The notes: generated by a model not told the origin, from the letters alone. DNA of 64,000 nucleotides from Rhynchopus sp. YZ270_cl-10 (GCA_964035575.1 OZ037833.1:310001-374000); one strand, 5' to 3'. Counted from the first letter of the stretch, positions 33,160 through 42,756 are shown. Made by a program: numbers and translations.

Positions 33160-34371
33160 GGAGCTGGAGGAGGAGGGCTAGGGGGAAAGTGTGTTGTGGT
33201 ATCACAAATGGGTTGGCCTGTCAGGCAAATGAGACGATGTGATGTCCTTTGCACATTGAAATACAAAGCCTTCTTGTGATAACGTACCTTTGGTACATTA
33301 CTGTACCGGGGGGTGGACCCCATGCAGTCCCAACATCCATTTTGTGGTTTACATCTGAAAGACAGAGAGGCCTTTTTTATTTTGTTTGTACCGTGGTTTT
33401 TGCTTGGTTTTGTTTTTGTTTTTGTTTTTGTTTTTGTTTTTTTGCATTTCCCGTATTTTTTTGTTTGTTCTATATATATTTTTTTTTGGTTTTTGGCTTA
33501 GCTAAAAGCCGCGTATTGGTTTTTGAAGTAAAGTACGATGGTGGGGAGAGGTTGGGAGGAGGAAACAATAAGGAATACGAAGGAACCCTCATTTTCTTCT
33601 TCTCCCTGAATCGCCACCTGATTTTTACTCCCGCGAAAAGGTGCGTACAGGCCACGTACAGGCGCGTATACGGCCCTATACGCGCCTCGCGGGGTAAAAA
33701 TAAGGTGAGATAACCCCCTTTTATAGAAAAAAAAAAAAACATCTGGAAAAAAAGATAAACGGGAGTGTCACAGTTTCAACCAAAATATAAAATATGTGGG
33801 TGCACACCAAAAAGAAAAGTGAAGTTGAAAGAGCGCAACCACCGAAAAAAAAAAAACGAAGATGAAAGATCCCTGAGTGTCACAGAACACACATATTATC
33901 CTTCATTTAAAAAGAAAAGAAAAAGGGGGGAAAAAAACGCACACAACAAACACTCAGAACAAAAAAATATAAAACACGTTATGGTATTCGCTCACCCTAA
34001 TTGTTGAGACAATAAATCATTTGTATAGTAATATCGCAAAATATCCCTTTTTTTATTCTCACCCTGTCAAGAAAATTTCCATTTTTTTAAATTTTGAAAC
34101 TTTTTTGGATCCTCAAAAAGAAACAACGCACATGCACACGGGGAGGCCTTACTTTTTTTCTTCTTCTTTTTCTTTTCCAAAAAACTTTTCCGTTTCAGTT
34201 TCATCGACAATCACCCCCTCAGAGTTTTTGTTCATTTCTTCTAAAAAGACGCAAATCTCATTTTTTCAAAAACGAATTTAATAAAAATTCATTTTTGAAA
34301 TCCTCCGGATCATATCTCCACTACGGATTCCTTTTTTTTTTTTTTTTTTTTTTTTTTGAAAAAATTTTTTT
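33160..34371. other. intergenic, low complexity
   Basis: The stretch contains a TTGAAATACAAAGCCTTCTT repeat copy (about 33258), a run of TTTTTG units (33410-33440) and a palindromic CGTACAGGC...GCGCGTATA patch near 33650-33690. The 3' end of twinfilin abuts a long T run. No gene is seen. Confidence 0.4.
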
Positions 34372-35852
34372 TTAAATCAACATTCTAGGTCCTCTGTTTG
34401 CGGGTGCCTTCGGCTTTGGCTTTTCTTCCTCTTCGGGTTCTTCTTCGACAGGGGCAAGCGCGCTGTCGAGCTCTGCTGTTGTGATGTCGCATGCTTCGGA
34501 GAACTCGAGACGCTTTGCGAAGTCGCAGCCAGCTTCGACGGCGTGCTCGAAGCAGGCAGACTTGCTGGACGCGTACAGCATGCGCTTCTTCACTGGGCAC
34601 TGATCCGACGCGAAGTACACGAACATATGTTTATCCTCCCCATCGTGCTTATGGATGAACCCAATAAAGCGGGACTCCTTCCCCAGCTTCGCCGCCACAT
34701 CCTCGATCTTCCCCTCCGCAAGCGTGGTGTCAAGCAAAAACTTCTCACTCTCATTCTTGATCACTACTGCCCGCAGTTCGCCCTTTGCAAGCTTCTCCAG
34801 AGCCTCCTTCGCGTCAGCCTCGATGGGGAAGGAGATTGTGTGTGCCGACGTTCTCGGTGCAGCAATGCGTTCGGTCACCTCCTTGTCGTGTGCGGTGTTC
34901 GCCTCCTGAAGGCTCTTTTCCTTCGAGGACATAACATCGGTGTTGTCAACACGACCCTTCTTCTTCGCAACAGTCTCGTCAAGCGTCTTCCATTCGATCT
35001 GATGAGGGGTTTTTATGAATTTTTTGTGTATATTTTTCCTCTTTGAAAAATTCGATAAAGTGTAGACTGATTGAGGGGCTTTTTTTACGCAGTTTCGTCA
35101 CTTTTTTTTTTGGTTTTTTTTTGTTATTATTCGATTAAGTGCAGACACCTGAGGATGCTCCATTTTACACTAAACGCTTTACAACAACTGCTGAACATGA
35201 TGAGGTCTCTCCTGTGTGAGATGGCTCACTGATGACTATTTGTTGCTCTCGGACCATCAGATAGGAGGGGGGGGTTTTTTTTTTTGGGTGTGTTTTGTTC
35301 CTTGGGTTTTTGTTGCAAAAAATTCCCCAGGCATACCTCATCCTTCTCGGTGATGCGCACGTCGCCAATGCACATTGCCCCAAGACGGTTCTTCAAGCTG
35401 GGAAGGCTCGAGGAGTACTGCATTCGTTGCTTGACCTGTGTGGTAATGTGTGTTTTGATAGATAAATTGTTGGAGTGGCCGCCTGGTTGTGTTGCCACAG
35501 TTTGTGCAATCTCCACTTTTGTTGAAAACCTACCCGTAGGGTTACTCAAATTCTGTGTATAATGTTTTTGCTTCAAAAATACCTTCGAGGTGTCAGGGAT
35601 GTACGCAAGCACGACCCATTCGTTGTCGTCTGTTGCGTTGATGAGGCCGTAGAAGGGCTCGTTCTCCGAGGCCTCTGCCTGCAGCTTTTTCAAGTCTTCT
35701 GCTCCGTCGTCGGTAGCCTTGCCGGAACCATCATGCACAAGCTTCTCGTCCTTTATCAAGATGCGGATCCACCGTGTCCCCTTGTCCGCCTTCTTGTCCG
35801 CCAGCTCCTTCTCCAGAGCAGGCTCCATCGCGAATTCCATCATCATCGCCAT
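34372..35852 (-). CDS. TWF: twinfilin (two ADF-H domains)
   Basis: Three exons, 35852-35583, 35435-35337 and 34998-34372, join in phase 0 with GTATTT and GTATGC donors and CACACAG and CATCAG acceptors. They give 331 residues, the usual twinfilin length. The first ADF-H domain spans residues about 10-120, crossing both splice sites; VKQRMQYSSSLPSLKNRL matches the family's actin-binding long helix. The second, about 160-300, contains VKKRMLYASSKSACFEH. The end, KPKAPANRGPRMLI, matches the capping-protein-binding tail of known twinfilins. The protein binds G-actin and capping protein and controls filament barbed ends in the cytoplasm. Intron 1 carries a short dispersed repeat. No frame damage is seen. 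Confidence 0.95.
35459..35518 (-). repeat. short dispersed repeat inside twinfilin intron 1
   Basis: Fills 60 of the 147 nt of intron 1 and matches 33081-33150 (GTTGCCACAGTTTGTGCAAT), with a weaker relative at 119-161. All three copies have the same orientation. Confidence 0.75.
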
Positions 35853-35886
35853 TGTTGCTTTGTGTGCACTCTGGGAGGGAATTTTT

Positions 35887-35894
35887 TATTTATA
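35887..35894 (-). promoter_or_regulatory. TATA-like box upstream of twinfilin
   Basis: TATAAATA on the minus strand, 35 nt before the ATG. The position would imply a very short leader, so this may be chance. Confidence 0.25.
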
Positions 35895-35899
35895 AAAAC

Positions 35900-36409
35900 A
35901 CGATGTAATCTGTAGTGGTCAAAGGTGCGCTTCGCTCGCGGAAAAACTACTCCCCAAAAAATTTTTCCTCTCGCTTCACTCGCGGAAGAACTACTCCCAA
36001 TACTTTTCCCCCGCGCGCTTCCCCCGCGCGCACTCTGGGGGGGAGGGGTGCACATAGAGAGAGGACTCGAGGAGAATTGCTGGGAAGCACCCAGACCTGA
36101 AAATTGTGCAGCATCGTGGTCGATGCTGAAAGCCTCAATGCTCGCTGAGGCGAAGAGGAACGCGGGGGGGCAGTAAAGGACGACACCACGAGACATAGGT
36201 CCTCGTTGTGCATCTGCCACTGAACATCTGCTATTGAACGACCTGATAGAAGAGCACACGAAGAACAAAAAATGGGTATACAACCGCTGCTCAGGGTTTG
36301 GACGCATACTGTGGTTTCTGCGGTTCGCAACAGCGAAAACCTCCACAAAATGGTGAGTTGCATGAGATGATACCGGGCAAACCCAGCCATGATGGTGCAG
36401 AAGCCCATT
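35900..36409. other. intergenic, no gene seen
   Basis: Contains two CGCTTCxCTCGCGGAA(G)AACTACTCCC repeats at 35930-36000, 46 bp apart. No supported gene. Confidence 0.35.
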
Positions 36410-36456
36410 CGGTCTGTAAAATCTGTACCTCTGTATGCCTACAACATAGAGAAGCC
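36410..36456 (+). repeat. retrocopy-like fragment also present at the LINE 5' end
   Basis: 45 bp (36410-36454) are identical to the minus strand of 42090-42046. After the MITE inserted at 36462-37096 is discounted, the match goes on at 37097-37115 (CCCTGGTAAAAAAAAAA), ending in an A run in both places. A short poly(A)-tailed retrocopy would explain this. Confidence 0.7.
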
Positions 36457-36461
36457 GCTTC

Positions 36462-37096
36462 CAGGGTATTAGGGTGGTTAAAAAAACTGGTTTTGAAAAC
36501 CAGTTTTTCCAAAAACTGGTTTTCAAAAAAAAAAAAAAACAGAGAAATCTGGAGGGGAAAAAAAAACCGACACTTTTCACCAGGCCTTTCTGTAAATGTC
36601 GTCCCCAGATTAGGGCGAACTCGATTTTTTTCCCCACATCTTTTCCCCGCCTGGTAGAACCGTGGTTGAACCACGGGAGTGCCTTTGGGAAATGGCTGTT
36701 CCTTGATTTTTTTTTGCCTGCGGCGCCATTTTTTATTTTTTGCTCCGCAAAAAAGGGTTCGTTTGAGTGGCTATGTGGTGTAAAAAGCTAGATTTTTACA
36801 GCGTACCCTCAAAAATTTTCGCCTGCGGCGCCATTTTATATTATTTTTTTGCCCCGCAAAAAAAAAAGACAGTCCCTATGTTCCCAATGTCTACCCTGGG
36901 TAGCAGCGCCGAAAAATATTTTGAAAGCTGGATTCCTGGATAAGACACTGACCCCACCCCCGAAAAACCCGAAAAAGGTGACTGTGTCCGTCAACGGTGG
37001 AGGTTTTCCCCGGAAACACTAGTTTTCGCCACCCAGGAGAGAAAACCAGAAAAACCAGTTTTTTCCGGAATTTTGGATTTTCACCCTAATACCCTG
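36462..37096. mobile_element. hAT-type MITE, CAGGG ends, 8-bp GAGAAGCC duplication
   Basis: The ends CAGGGTATTAGGGTGG and TCACCCTAATACCCTG are inverted. GAGAAGCC occurs at 36449-36456 and 37097-37104; on the left, five extra bases (GCTTC) separate it from the element. The 8-bp duplication and CAGGG ends are hAT hallmarks. Subterminal ACTGGTTTT/AAAACCAGT repeats are present. The interior 36650-36950 matches 3940-4320. Confidence 0.75.
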
Positions 37097-37111
37097 GAGA
37101 AGCCCCCTGGT

Positions 37112-37369
37112 AAAAAAAAAACACACACACAAATTGTCAGGATCTTGAAAAATCCTGAAGAAAAAAAACACAAAGTGTCAGGATTTCCAGGAATCCTGAA
37201 AAAACACAAAAATCTTCCTTTAGATCTTTATGGTACCGTGTCATGTCACGGTACCATAAAGATCTTAAAGGAAGATATTTGTGTTTTTTCAGGATTCCTG
37301 GAAATCCTGACACTTTGTGTTTTTTTTTTTCAGGATTTTTCAAGATCCTGACAATTTGTGTTTTTTTTT
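37112..37369. repeat. 258-bp near-perfect palindrome
   Basis: The arms read AAATTGTCAGGATCTTGAAA ... GATCTTTATGGTACCGTG and their complement, meeting at a 6-nt centre, 37241-37246. The outer ends are A and T runs. A partial, scrambled copy is at 46447-46541 (ATTGTCAGGATCTTGA and TGGTACCGTGTCATG). Confidence 0.9.
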
Positions 37370-37706
37370 GTTGTGTCGACAATCACTTCGCTCCAAAAAC
37401 GGAACAAAGTTCTGTACTCAAAGTTGGCCGAAGCCTATGTACTGCAGAAGGTATAGACGTCAGCCGTCCTGAACCCTAAAGAGCAACTTTTATTTCTTCA
37501 CAGAATTTCACTATTTTCCCAGGAGTGCGTGCGTGAAGGGTGTTGGTAGGTTATGGTACATGAGTACCACCCTGGTTGTAAAGAAGCCAAGGGGGGGAGG
37601 GACTTAGAAGAGAGCTATTAAGTAGGGGGGTGGGCAGGGGCGTGTAACGGAGGGGGGAAGGGTTGAATCACTAAGTCACACAGCTATACAAAAACCCACA
37701 AAGACC
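37370..37706. other. LINE 3' flank and repeat remnant
   Basis: 37370-37452 matches the repeat at 24695-24780. The remainder is probably the 3' untranslated region of the LINE; I could not find its exact end or a target duplication. Confidence 0.4.
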
Positions 37707-38984
37707 TCATATTCGTTCCCGGAACTCCACTCGTAGCATGAGCCATTTGTGGAGACCGTCACACCACTCAGACATCCTCACATCGTCGGCCTCCTGCACT
37801 TTCATCCGCTCGCACACCATCATAAGCGTGGGGGGGCGCCGCATAGCAAAATCTCGCAACACTGTGTGTACTGTCGGGGGAGAGGGGTAGACCTTCTCTA
37901 TGTCTGCGAAACGTGATAGGGCACGTCGGTGTGCTGGCGAATTGCACAACAAAACGTGCTCGGCTGTGGCAAGACCGTCGCACTGGGGAATCGCACACTT
38001 GGCCTTGGTACTACGCTGCAGTACCGCACGCCTCGCGATGGCCTGCATGATGTCACAACACCCTGGGATGTACATCAGACGGCGCAAGTTCTGTCGCTTT
38101 GTGCACTCCTGTGGGCATTGTTCCCGTATCCTCGTAGCAATCCCTGCCTCGCGATTCATCGCTTTTACCTGCCTGATGAAATGCATCGGACTGGACAACT
38201 GGGTGACGACGACTTTTTCCGAAAAGCAGATGAAAGGGATGTTGTGTCGCGCAAGGCACACTTCGACGTCCAGGGTGGAGGGCAGAACGCGGGCTTGTGT
38301 GGCGGCCTCATCGGCGGCGTTGATGTGAACGTTTTTGCTATGACCTTTGGCCCACGACATGAGGGGCATCCCAGGAGCTCCCAGCACACACGAAGCCGGG
38401 TCCATGGGGTCCTTAGCAGTCTGGCGAGCGATCGCGTTCCTGCTGTCACACCACCACACCACCCTGAAGCGGTGGGTGGAGCCCTTCAGAGCAGTTGCCA
38501 GAGTAATCGCCGCTGCAAGTTCAGCGTGAGTGCTAGAAAGGACCTTACCTCTTATTTTAGCCCCATGTTTTACCCCGTTGATGCTGATCCCAATAGTGCC
38601 CGTGTTGTCGTCTTCGAAGTAACCACCGTCAGAGGCCACCACTAGATCCCTATTTCCCGAGAAGGTATCGAGCTGTTGCTGGATGGCCTGAATGACCGTT
38701 GGTGTGTCGCCGTCACGTGGAGCACGCCTTCTGAAACCTTCCGCCGGGAGTGCCTCCTCGGAGCGGTAGTTTGTGGAGACCAAGTGAGCATGGGTGCGCA
38801 CCGCCTCCGTGTAGTCCACCACAGGAGTCCGTCCAAAACCGTGCTTGCTTGTTGCGAAGTGCTTAATGCCACAACCTCGGGGTGAGAGGGAATGAGCCGT
38901 CCACAGGCAGCTGCGATCTTCTGCTCTGCTGGGTCGAAGCACTTGGACAGCGAATGGAGCGACAGGACGGGTAGGGCGTAGCAT
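37707..38984 (-). CDS. LINE RNase H and C-terminal zinc-knuckle frame
   Basis: The frame can be read for 425 residues, but its first 70 or so are a shadow of ORF2; real homology starts about TPVVDYTEAVRTH. RNase H catalytic acids are visible: ASDGGYFED, STHAELAAA, WWCDSRNA and NAADEAATQA, the D-E-D-D set. Downstream, KCAIPQCDGLATAEHVLLC is a Cx4Cx7Hx3C knuckle like the one after RNase H in Tad- and I-type LINEs. The frame is -1 relative to ORF2, with a GGTTTTGG run near 38844 where the switch would occur. It is either read by frameshifting or separated by a one-base indel. Confidence 0.88.
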   Translation of the reverse strand: MLRPTRPVAPFAVQVLRPSRAEDRSCLWTAHSLSPRGCGIKHFATSKHGFGRTPVVDYTEAVRTHAHLVSTNYRSEEALPAEGFRRRAPRDGDTPTVIQAIQQQLDTFSGNRDLVVASDGGYFEDDNTGTIGISINGVKHGAKIRGKVLSSTHAELAAAITLATALKGSTHRFRVVWWCDSRNAIARQTAKDPMDPASCVLGAPGMPLMSWAKGHSKNVHINAADEAATQARVLPSTLDVEVCLARHNIPFICFSEKVVVTQLSSPMHFIRQVKAMNREAGIATRIREQCPQECTKRQNLRRLMYIPGCCDIMQAIARRAVLQRSTKAKCAIPQCDGLATAEHVLLCNSPAHRRALSRFADIEKVYPSPPTVHTVLRDFAMRRPPTLMMVCERMKVQEADDVRMSEWCDGLHKWLMLRVEFRERI

Positions 38985-41191
38985 TTATATTGTTCCACCT
39001 TCCGCTTCGTCGGTGTGTAGCGGGAGGACGTGATGTGGTCTATCACCCTGCAGAGCCTCTCCGTCTTTGACGCATTTTGCTCGCAATTAGCTATCTTTTT
39101 GTTCCCGTGTACACAGGCCCCTAGCAGCCTAGCACTAGCAGTAGAGACTTTGCTGTTGCCTGAGTTGTCTGTGAAGTTGAAAATTGTCTTCGATATTACC
39201 GTGGTTTTACTCCACGCCAGCTCAAGTTGGAGATCTGAGGCCCACGATTCGATCAGTTGCAGGTCGTGTTCCACGCGACCTTTGGTTGTCAAGGTGGTGA
39301 TGTCGTCCACGAACGCTTTGCTTGTTTGGAGGCCTGGAGGTGGATAGGCGGTGTAGAGGAGGTAGAGGAGAACGCTCAGTGGAGACCCCTGCAAAAGCCC
39401 CTTACCCAGGCGGAAAGGGGTTGAGAAGCCGTCGTAAAACGTTAACGAGACCGTCTGCGCTTCGAGCACACGTTGGGCTGTAGCTGCCCACCTGCTGCCC
39501 ATGATGTTCTGTAAGGTGTGCACTACTCCGTCGTGGGGCACCGAGTCATAGGCCGCCAGGAGGTCCGTGATGAGCACCACATGTTCGTCATCGAGGTCAT
39601 TAGCGTAATTCTCGTCCAACCATTTCTGGGCATTGTATATGATTTCGACCATCCCTGTTTTTCTGACGCTGCCATACTGGAAATTCTTCTCTCGCACTTC
39701 TCGGTAGATGTCTTCTTTTAGGCGCACGTAGAGGGCGGTGTGGAGGATCTTTAGGAGAAGGGGCATGATGGCGACCGGGCGAAAAGATTTGGGGTGTTGA
39801 CGTTTACGGGAACCTAGCTTCCACGCAAGAAAAATCCATGAAGTAGATTCCTTTGGGGGAATGCCACATCTTAGCCACTCGTTAAATCGTATTGTTAGCT
39901 TCTGTAAGATATCGTCTTTCACATTGTTGAAGAAACGAAGTGAGTAATCAGTGGTTCGTGAGCTGGTCCGCATTGAAGCTATAGCTCTCGAGACGTCATC
40001 ACATTCAAGGCTTATCGCACTGCCTGTCATTCCGCTGGCTCGTTGTTCGCTCGCTGCGAAACGTTTTCGAAAGTGTTCCACGAAGACCCCCGGGTTTTCA
40101 ACTTTTGGGGGCTGGTAGGGTAGTCTTCTCGTCTGCATGTCGTTCGACGCCGTTCCCTGGATTAGGAAGTCCATCTTGTCCCGGATGTCCTTTATCTGTC
40201 GGTTGAGGTTGGCAGTTGCATCCCACTCCTTCCGTGCCGCATGTTGGCTTCTCAGAACTAAGCGGCACTGCAAAGCTTTGGATAGTCGCCATAGTCTTGG
40301 GCACTTTGGTTTGGGGGCCGGTCTCACGTTAATCCATTCTGGTTTTCCCTGGATGATGCAGTCGAGCTCTTTGAGTCCTAGTTTGAAACCTGCCGGTGGT
40401 TGTTGCATGGACGGTATGGGATTTGCTAATGTTTGTCGGATGTTCACCGTCAGGGCAGCGTGGTCACTCGCACCGGTGAAACTTATTTGTTCCAGGTTTA
40501 GCTTGCAGCCCCTTTGCACAAACACTCTGTCCAGGGAACTCCTCTGGGTCTTGGATCTGGCGAAAGTGGTTCGTCCCCTCACCAGTTCGCGGTAATTACC
40601 ACCACGGACTACTGCCTCCACGGTTGGTGTAGTGCGCACGTTAAAATCCCCTATAATAATTGTATCATGAGGACTCTCACGTTCGGTTTTCCTGATCCAT
40701 GAGCCTAGGTTTGTCATCTGCTCGCCGCTTCTGTTGCACTGGACGTAGACGCTGATAATTCGGATGGAGGAGGTCGGGAGTTTGATGTCTGCGTAACATG
40801 CGGTGTGGTACGTACCTGTCTTTGTTGTGTAGCATGGCGTATTGGCGCGTAGCAAAATCGCACTTCTAGCCACATCGCAGTTGTTTTCGCTGATGGAGGC
40901 TACTACCACTGGAACCCACTGATGACGTGTGGCGGCTTCACGAAACTTTTCCACCGGTTGCCCGATTTCGTAAGTTGCCAGCAGTTCACTCTTTGGCAGG
41001 AGGCGGAAGTATTTTGACAAATAAATTTTGCAACACGAGTTGCAACCCACGAGTTTGATGTCCGTTGGCGGGCGGGTTTGGGAAGCATTGACGTATGGGG
41101 GATTGACTGTTGTGTAACTGTGATTCGGGGGTAGGGGGGATAGGGGAGGTTCACTCACGGTTCTGTTCTTTGCTGGTGTGGTTGTGGTCAT
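38642..41191 (-). CDS. LINE ORF2: APE endonuclease and reverse transcriptase
   Basis: The product has 849 residues. APE-type endonuclease occupies roughly residues 50-275, with IIIGDFNVR and TGASDHAALTV as its metal-binding and catalytic motifs. The RT domain covers about 400-700: VVLITDLLAAYDSVPHDGV holds the first catalytic Asp, GLLQGSPLSVLLYLLY is motif B and SKAFVDDITTLT is the catalytic DD motif (FVDD in place of FADD). The last 60 or so residues after VALSTSQQASTVLDGL are read in the wrong frame for the RNase H part. The start ATG lies 5 nt after the ORF1 stop, so termination-reinitiation is the likely way it is translated. The enzyme nicks target DNA and primes cDNA synthesis from it. 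Confidence 0.95.
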   Translation of the reverse strand: MTTTTPAKNRTVSEPPLSPLPPNHSYTTVNPPYVNASQTRPPTDIKLVGCNSCCKIYLSKYFRLLPKSELLATYEIGQPVEKFREAATRHQWVPVVVASISENNCDVARSAILLRANTPCYTTKTGTYHTACYADIKLPTSSIRIISVYVQCNRSGEQMTNLGSWIRKTERESPHDTIIIGDFNVRTTPTVEAVVRGGNYRELVRGRTTFARSKTQRSSLDRVFVQRGCKLNLEQISFTGASDHAALTVNIRQTLANPIPSMQQPPAGFKLGLKELDCIIQGKPEWINVRPAPKPKCPRLWRLSKALQCRLVLRSQHAARKEWDATANLNRQIKDIRDKMDFLIQGTASNDMQTRRLPYQPPKVENPGVFVEHFRKRFAASEQRASGMTGSAISLECDDVSRAIASMRTSSRTTDYSLRFFNNVKDDILQKLTIRFNEWLRCGIPPKESTSWIFLAWKLGSRKRQHPKSFRPVAIMPLLLKILHTALYVRLKEDIYREVREKNFQYGSVRKTGMVEIIYNAQKWLDENYANDLDDEHVVLITDLLAAYDSVPHDGVVHTLQNIMGSRWAATAQRVLEAQTVSLTFYDGFSTPFRLGKGLLQGSPLSVLLYLLYTAYPPPGLQTSKAFVDDITTLTTKGRVEHDLQLIESWASDLQLELAWSKTTVISKTIFNFTDNSGNSKVSTASARLLGACVHGNKKIANCEQNASKTERLCRVIDHITSSRYTPTKRKVEQYKCYALPVLSLHSLSKCFDPAEQKIAAACGRLIPSHPEVVALSTSQQASTVLDGLLWWTTRRRCAPMLTWSPQTTAPRRHSRRKVSEGVLHVTATHQRSFRPSSNSSIPSREIGI

Positions 41192-41196
41192 AACGG

Positions 41197-42099
41197 TTAT
41201 TTCCTTGGCGCAGGATCAGGACGGGGTGACGTCTCTTCCTGCGCTGTGTCGACCGCTTCCGAAACCGATAAGTCGACAGTAGTTTTGGACTTCTTCTTCT
41301 TCCCGCCGGCGTTGCCCTTGCTCTGCCTGCGTCTCTTCTTCTGTCTCTGCTCACCGGCTCCCTCTTCTTCCTCTTCGTCCGCTTCTTCCTCTTCTTCCTC
41401 TGCGGACGTTTCGAGGATGCTTCCGCTGTCAGAACGCTCGTCGTCAAACATGTTGGTGGTGTCGGCAGCCCTGGCTGGCACATTTGTGGTGGTGTCGACG
41501 TCTTCCGTGTTGGTTTCAGCCGGGGGCGGCTCGTTCACTTTTGTGCTTTGGAAATGCATTGCACCGCCCCACGCCTGGGCCTCCCTCTGGTGGATAAGCC
41601 CTTCCACTGGACCCATCACCAAAGTGACCCCGTAAGGGCTGACGATGTTCGTCTTCTCGATTTGTGCCATGTCTAGCTCCGACAAACCCTCAATGATAAA
41701 GATTGGGGCGCCGCGCACCAGCCCATGAGCTGGGTAGATGCGGGTCCCCTCAGAGGAGATGTCCAGTTGTTCCAGCATAGCTGCGAACTCGAATTCCGAG
41801 AAGCTACGGTGGAAACCGTAACCTCCCCATTTGGACCTCGAGTCCGCAAGGAACTTCTTCCGCCTCTCCTCCTTCTTTTCTTTAGTAGACACGAAACGGC
41901 CTTGGTATTTCAAAGCGATGTTAGCCTGATCCAAAAGCCCCGCTAGCCGCTCCAGGGTGGCGTCGTTGAGGATGGGGGAGTGGATGTCGTAGCCACTGGC
42001 AGTCGCCCTGATCACTTTCCTTTTTTTTTTTTTTTTACCAGGGGACTTCTCTATGTTGTAGGCATACAGAGGTACAGATTTTACAGACCGGGGCCGCAA
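41197..42099 (-). CDS. LINE ORF1 (nucleic-acid-binding protein)
   Basis: The 300-residue product has a basic N-terminus, a mixed central domain (SFSEFEFAAMLEQLDISSEG, then GAPIFIIEGLSELD), an acidic run (EEEEEEADEEEEEGAGE) and a basic Lys/Arg-rich end. LINE ORF1 proteins bind the element RNA; I see no clear CCHC knuckle or RRM. The first 25 residues (MRPRSVKSVPLYAYNIEKSP plus a Lys run) derive from the poly(A)-tailed fragment also found at 36410, so the native start was probably different. The stop is followed by CCGTT and then the ORF2 ATG. Confidence 0.8.
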   Translation of the reverse strand: MRPRSVKSVPLYAYNIEKSPGKKKKKRKVIRATASGYDIHSPILNDATLERLAGLLDQANIALKYQGRFVSTKEKKEERRKKFLADSRSKWGGYGFHRSFSEFEFAAMLEQLDISSEGTRIYPAHGLVRGAPIFIIEGLSELDMAQIEKTNIVSPYGVTLVMGPVEGLIHQREAQAWGGAMHFQSTKVNEPPPAETNTEDVDTTTNVPARAADTTNMFDDERSDSGSILETSAEEEEEEADEEEEEGAGEQRQKKRRRQSKGNAGGKKKKSKTTVDLSVSEAVDTAQEETSPRPDPAPRK

Positions 42100-42756
42100 C
42101 TGTCTGGGATGTCACGAAACTGACAAAAAAAGTGGTTTTCGACCTGGGGAGGGATATCTGAGTGTGTCTGAATTTTTGGTGAGAGCGATGTGAACACGAC
42201 AACCAATCCACAGAAAAGTTTTTGATTTTGTCCCTACACACTCCACAAAAATTCGTGCAATCAACAAAAAATTCTTTTTCCGATTTCGTTTCTTTTTATC
42301 AATTTTTGTTTTCTCGATATCACAAATGATACTGTTTTCCATGAAAAAAAAACAAAGAACTTACAAGAAGAAAAATGCGGGAAGTTTCAATTCTGCTGCG
42401 CGGTTTACACCATAGTGTGTTTCAATTCTGCTGCGCGGTTTACACCATAGTGTGTTTCAATTCTGCTGCGCGATTTACACCATCGTGTGTTTCGGTTCTG
42501 CTGCGCGGTTTACACTAAATTTAAAAGAAGATTCCCACTTTTTTTTACCACTCTTTTTTTGAAAAATTTAAAGCTGTGTCAAAAATTTTCACATGCGACC
42601 AGAATTGGTCAAAAAAAATTACCAGAAGTTTTTTTTTTTACCACTGAGAGAGCCGGAAAAAATGGGGGGGTGAAAATTGCTAAAAAAAAAGTGCATTTTT
42701 CAAGATTTTCAAGCCCCCACCTACCCTGTCACCCTGTTAGAATGACCTTTTAGATT
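42100..42756. other. gap between LINE and transposase gene
   Basis: AT-rich sequence holding the 35-bp tandem repeat (separate entry). It probably contains the 5' part of the hAT element, whose terminal repeat I could not place. Confidence 0.4.
42385..42520 (+). repeat. four tandem 35-bp units
   Basis: Units start at 42385, 42420, 42455 and 42490, each TTTCAATTCTGCTGCGCGGT followed by TTACACCATAGTG, with a few changes in the last two. They lie about 240 bp before the transposase ATG, where subterminal transposase-binding repeats would be expected. Confidence 0.85.

Larger units (their letters stand above)
37707..42099 (-). mobile_element. non-LTR retrotransposon (LINE) with APE, RT and RNase H
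   Basis: Three minus-strand frames follow in order: ORF1 (42099-41197), APE-RT ORF2 (41191-38642) and an RNase H frame (38984-37707). This order is that of LINE clades such as I, R1 or Tad that carry an RNase H after the reverse transcriptase. Long frames are kept throughout, so the copy is young. Oddities are a 5-nt gap between ORF1 and ORF2, a -1 frame change between RT and RNase H, and an ORF1 start that lies within a poly(A)-ending fragment shared with 36410. Confidence 0.95.

Noticed and set aside
42385-42520. CRISPR-like array beginning GTTTCAAT
   Set aside because: The 35-bp units are directly adjacent with no spacers, and the genome is eukaryotic.
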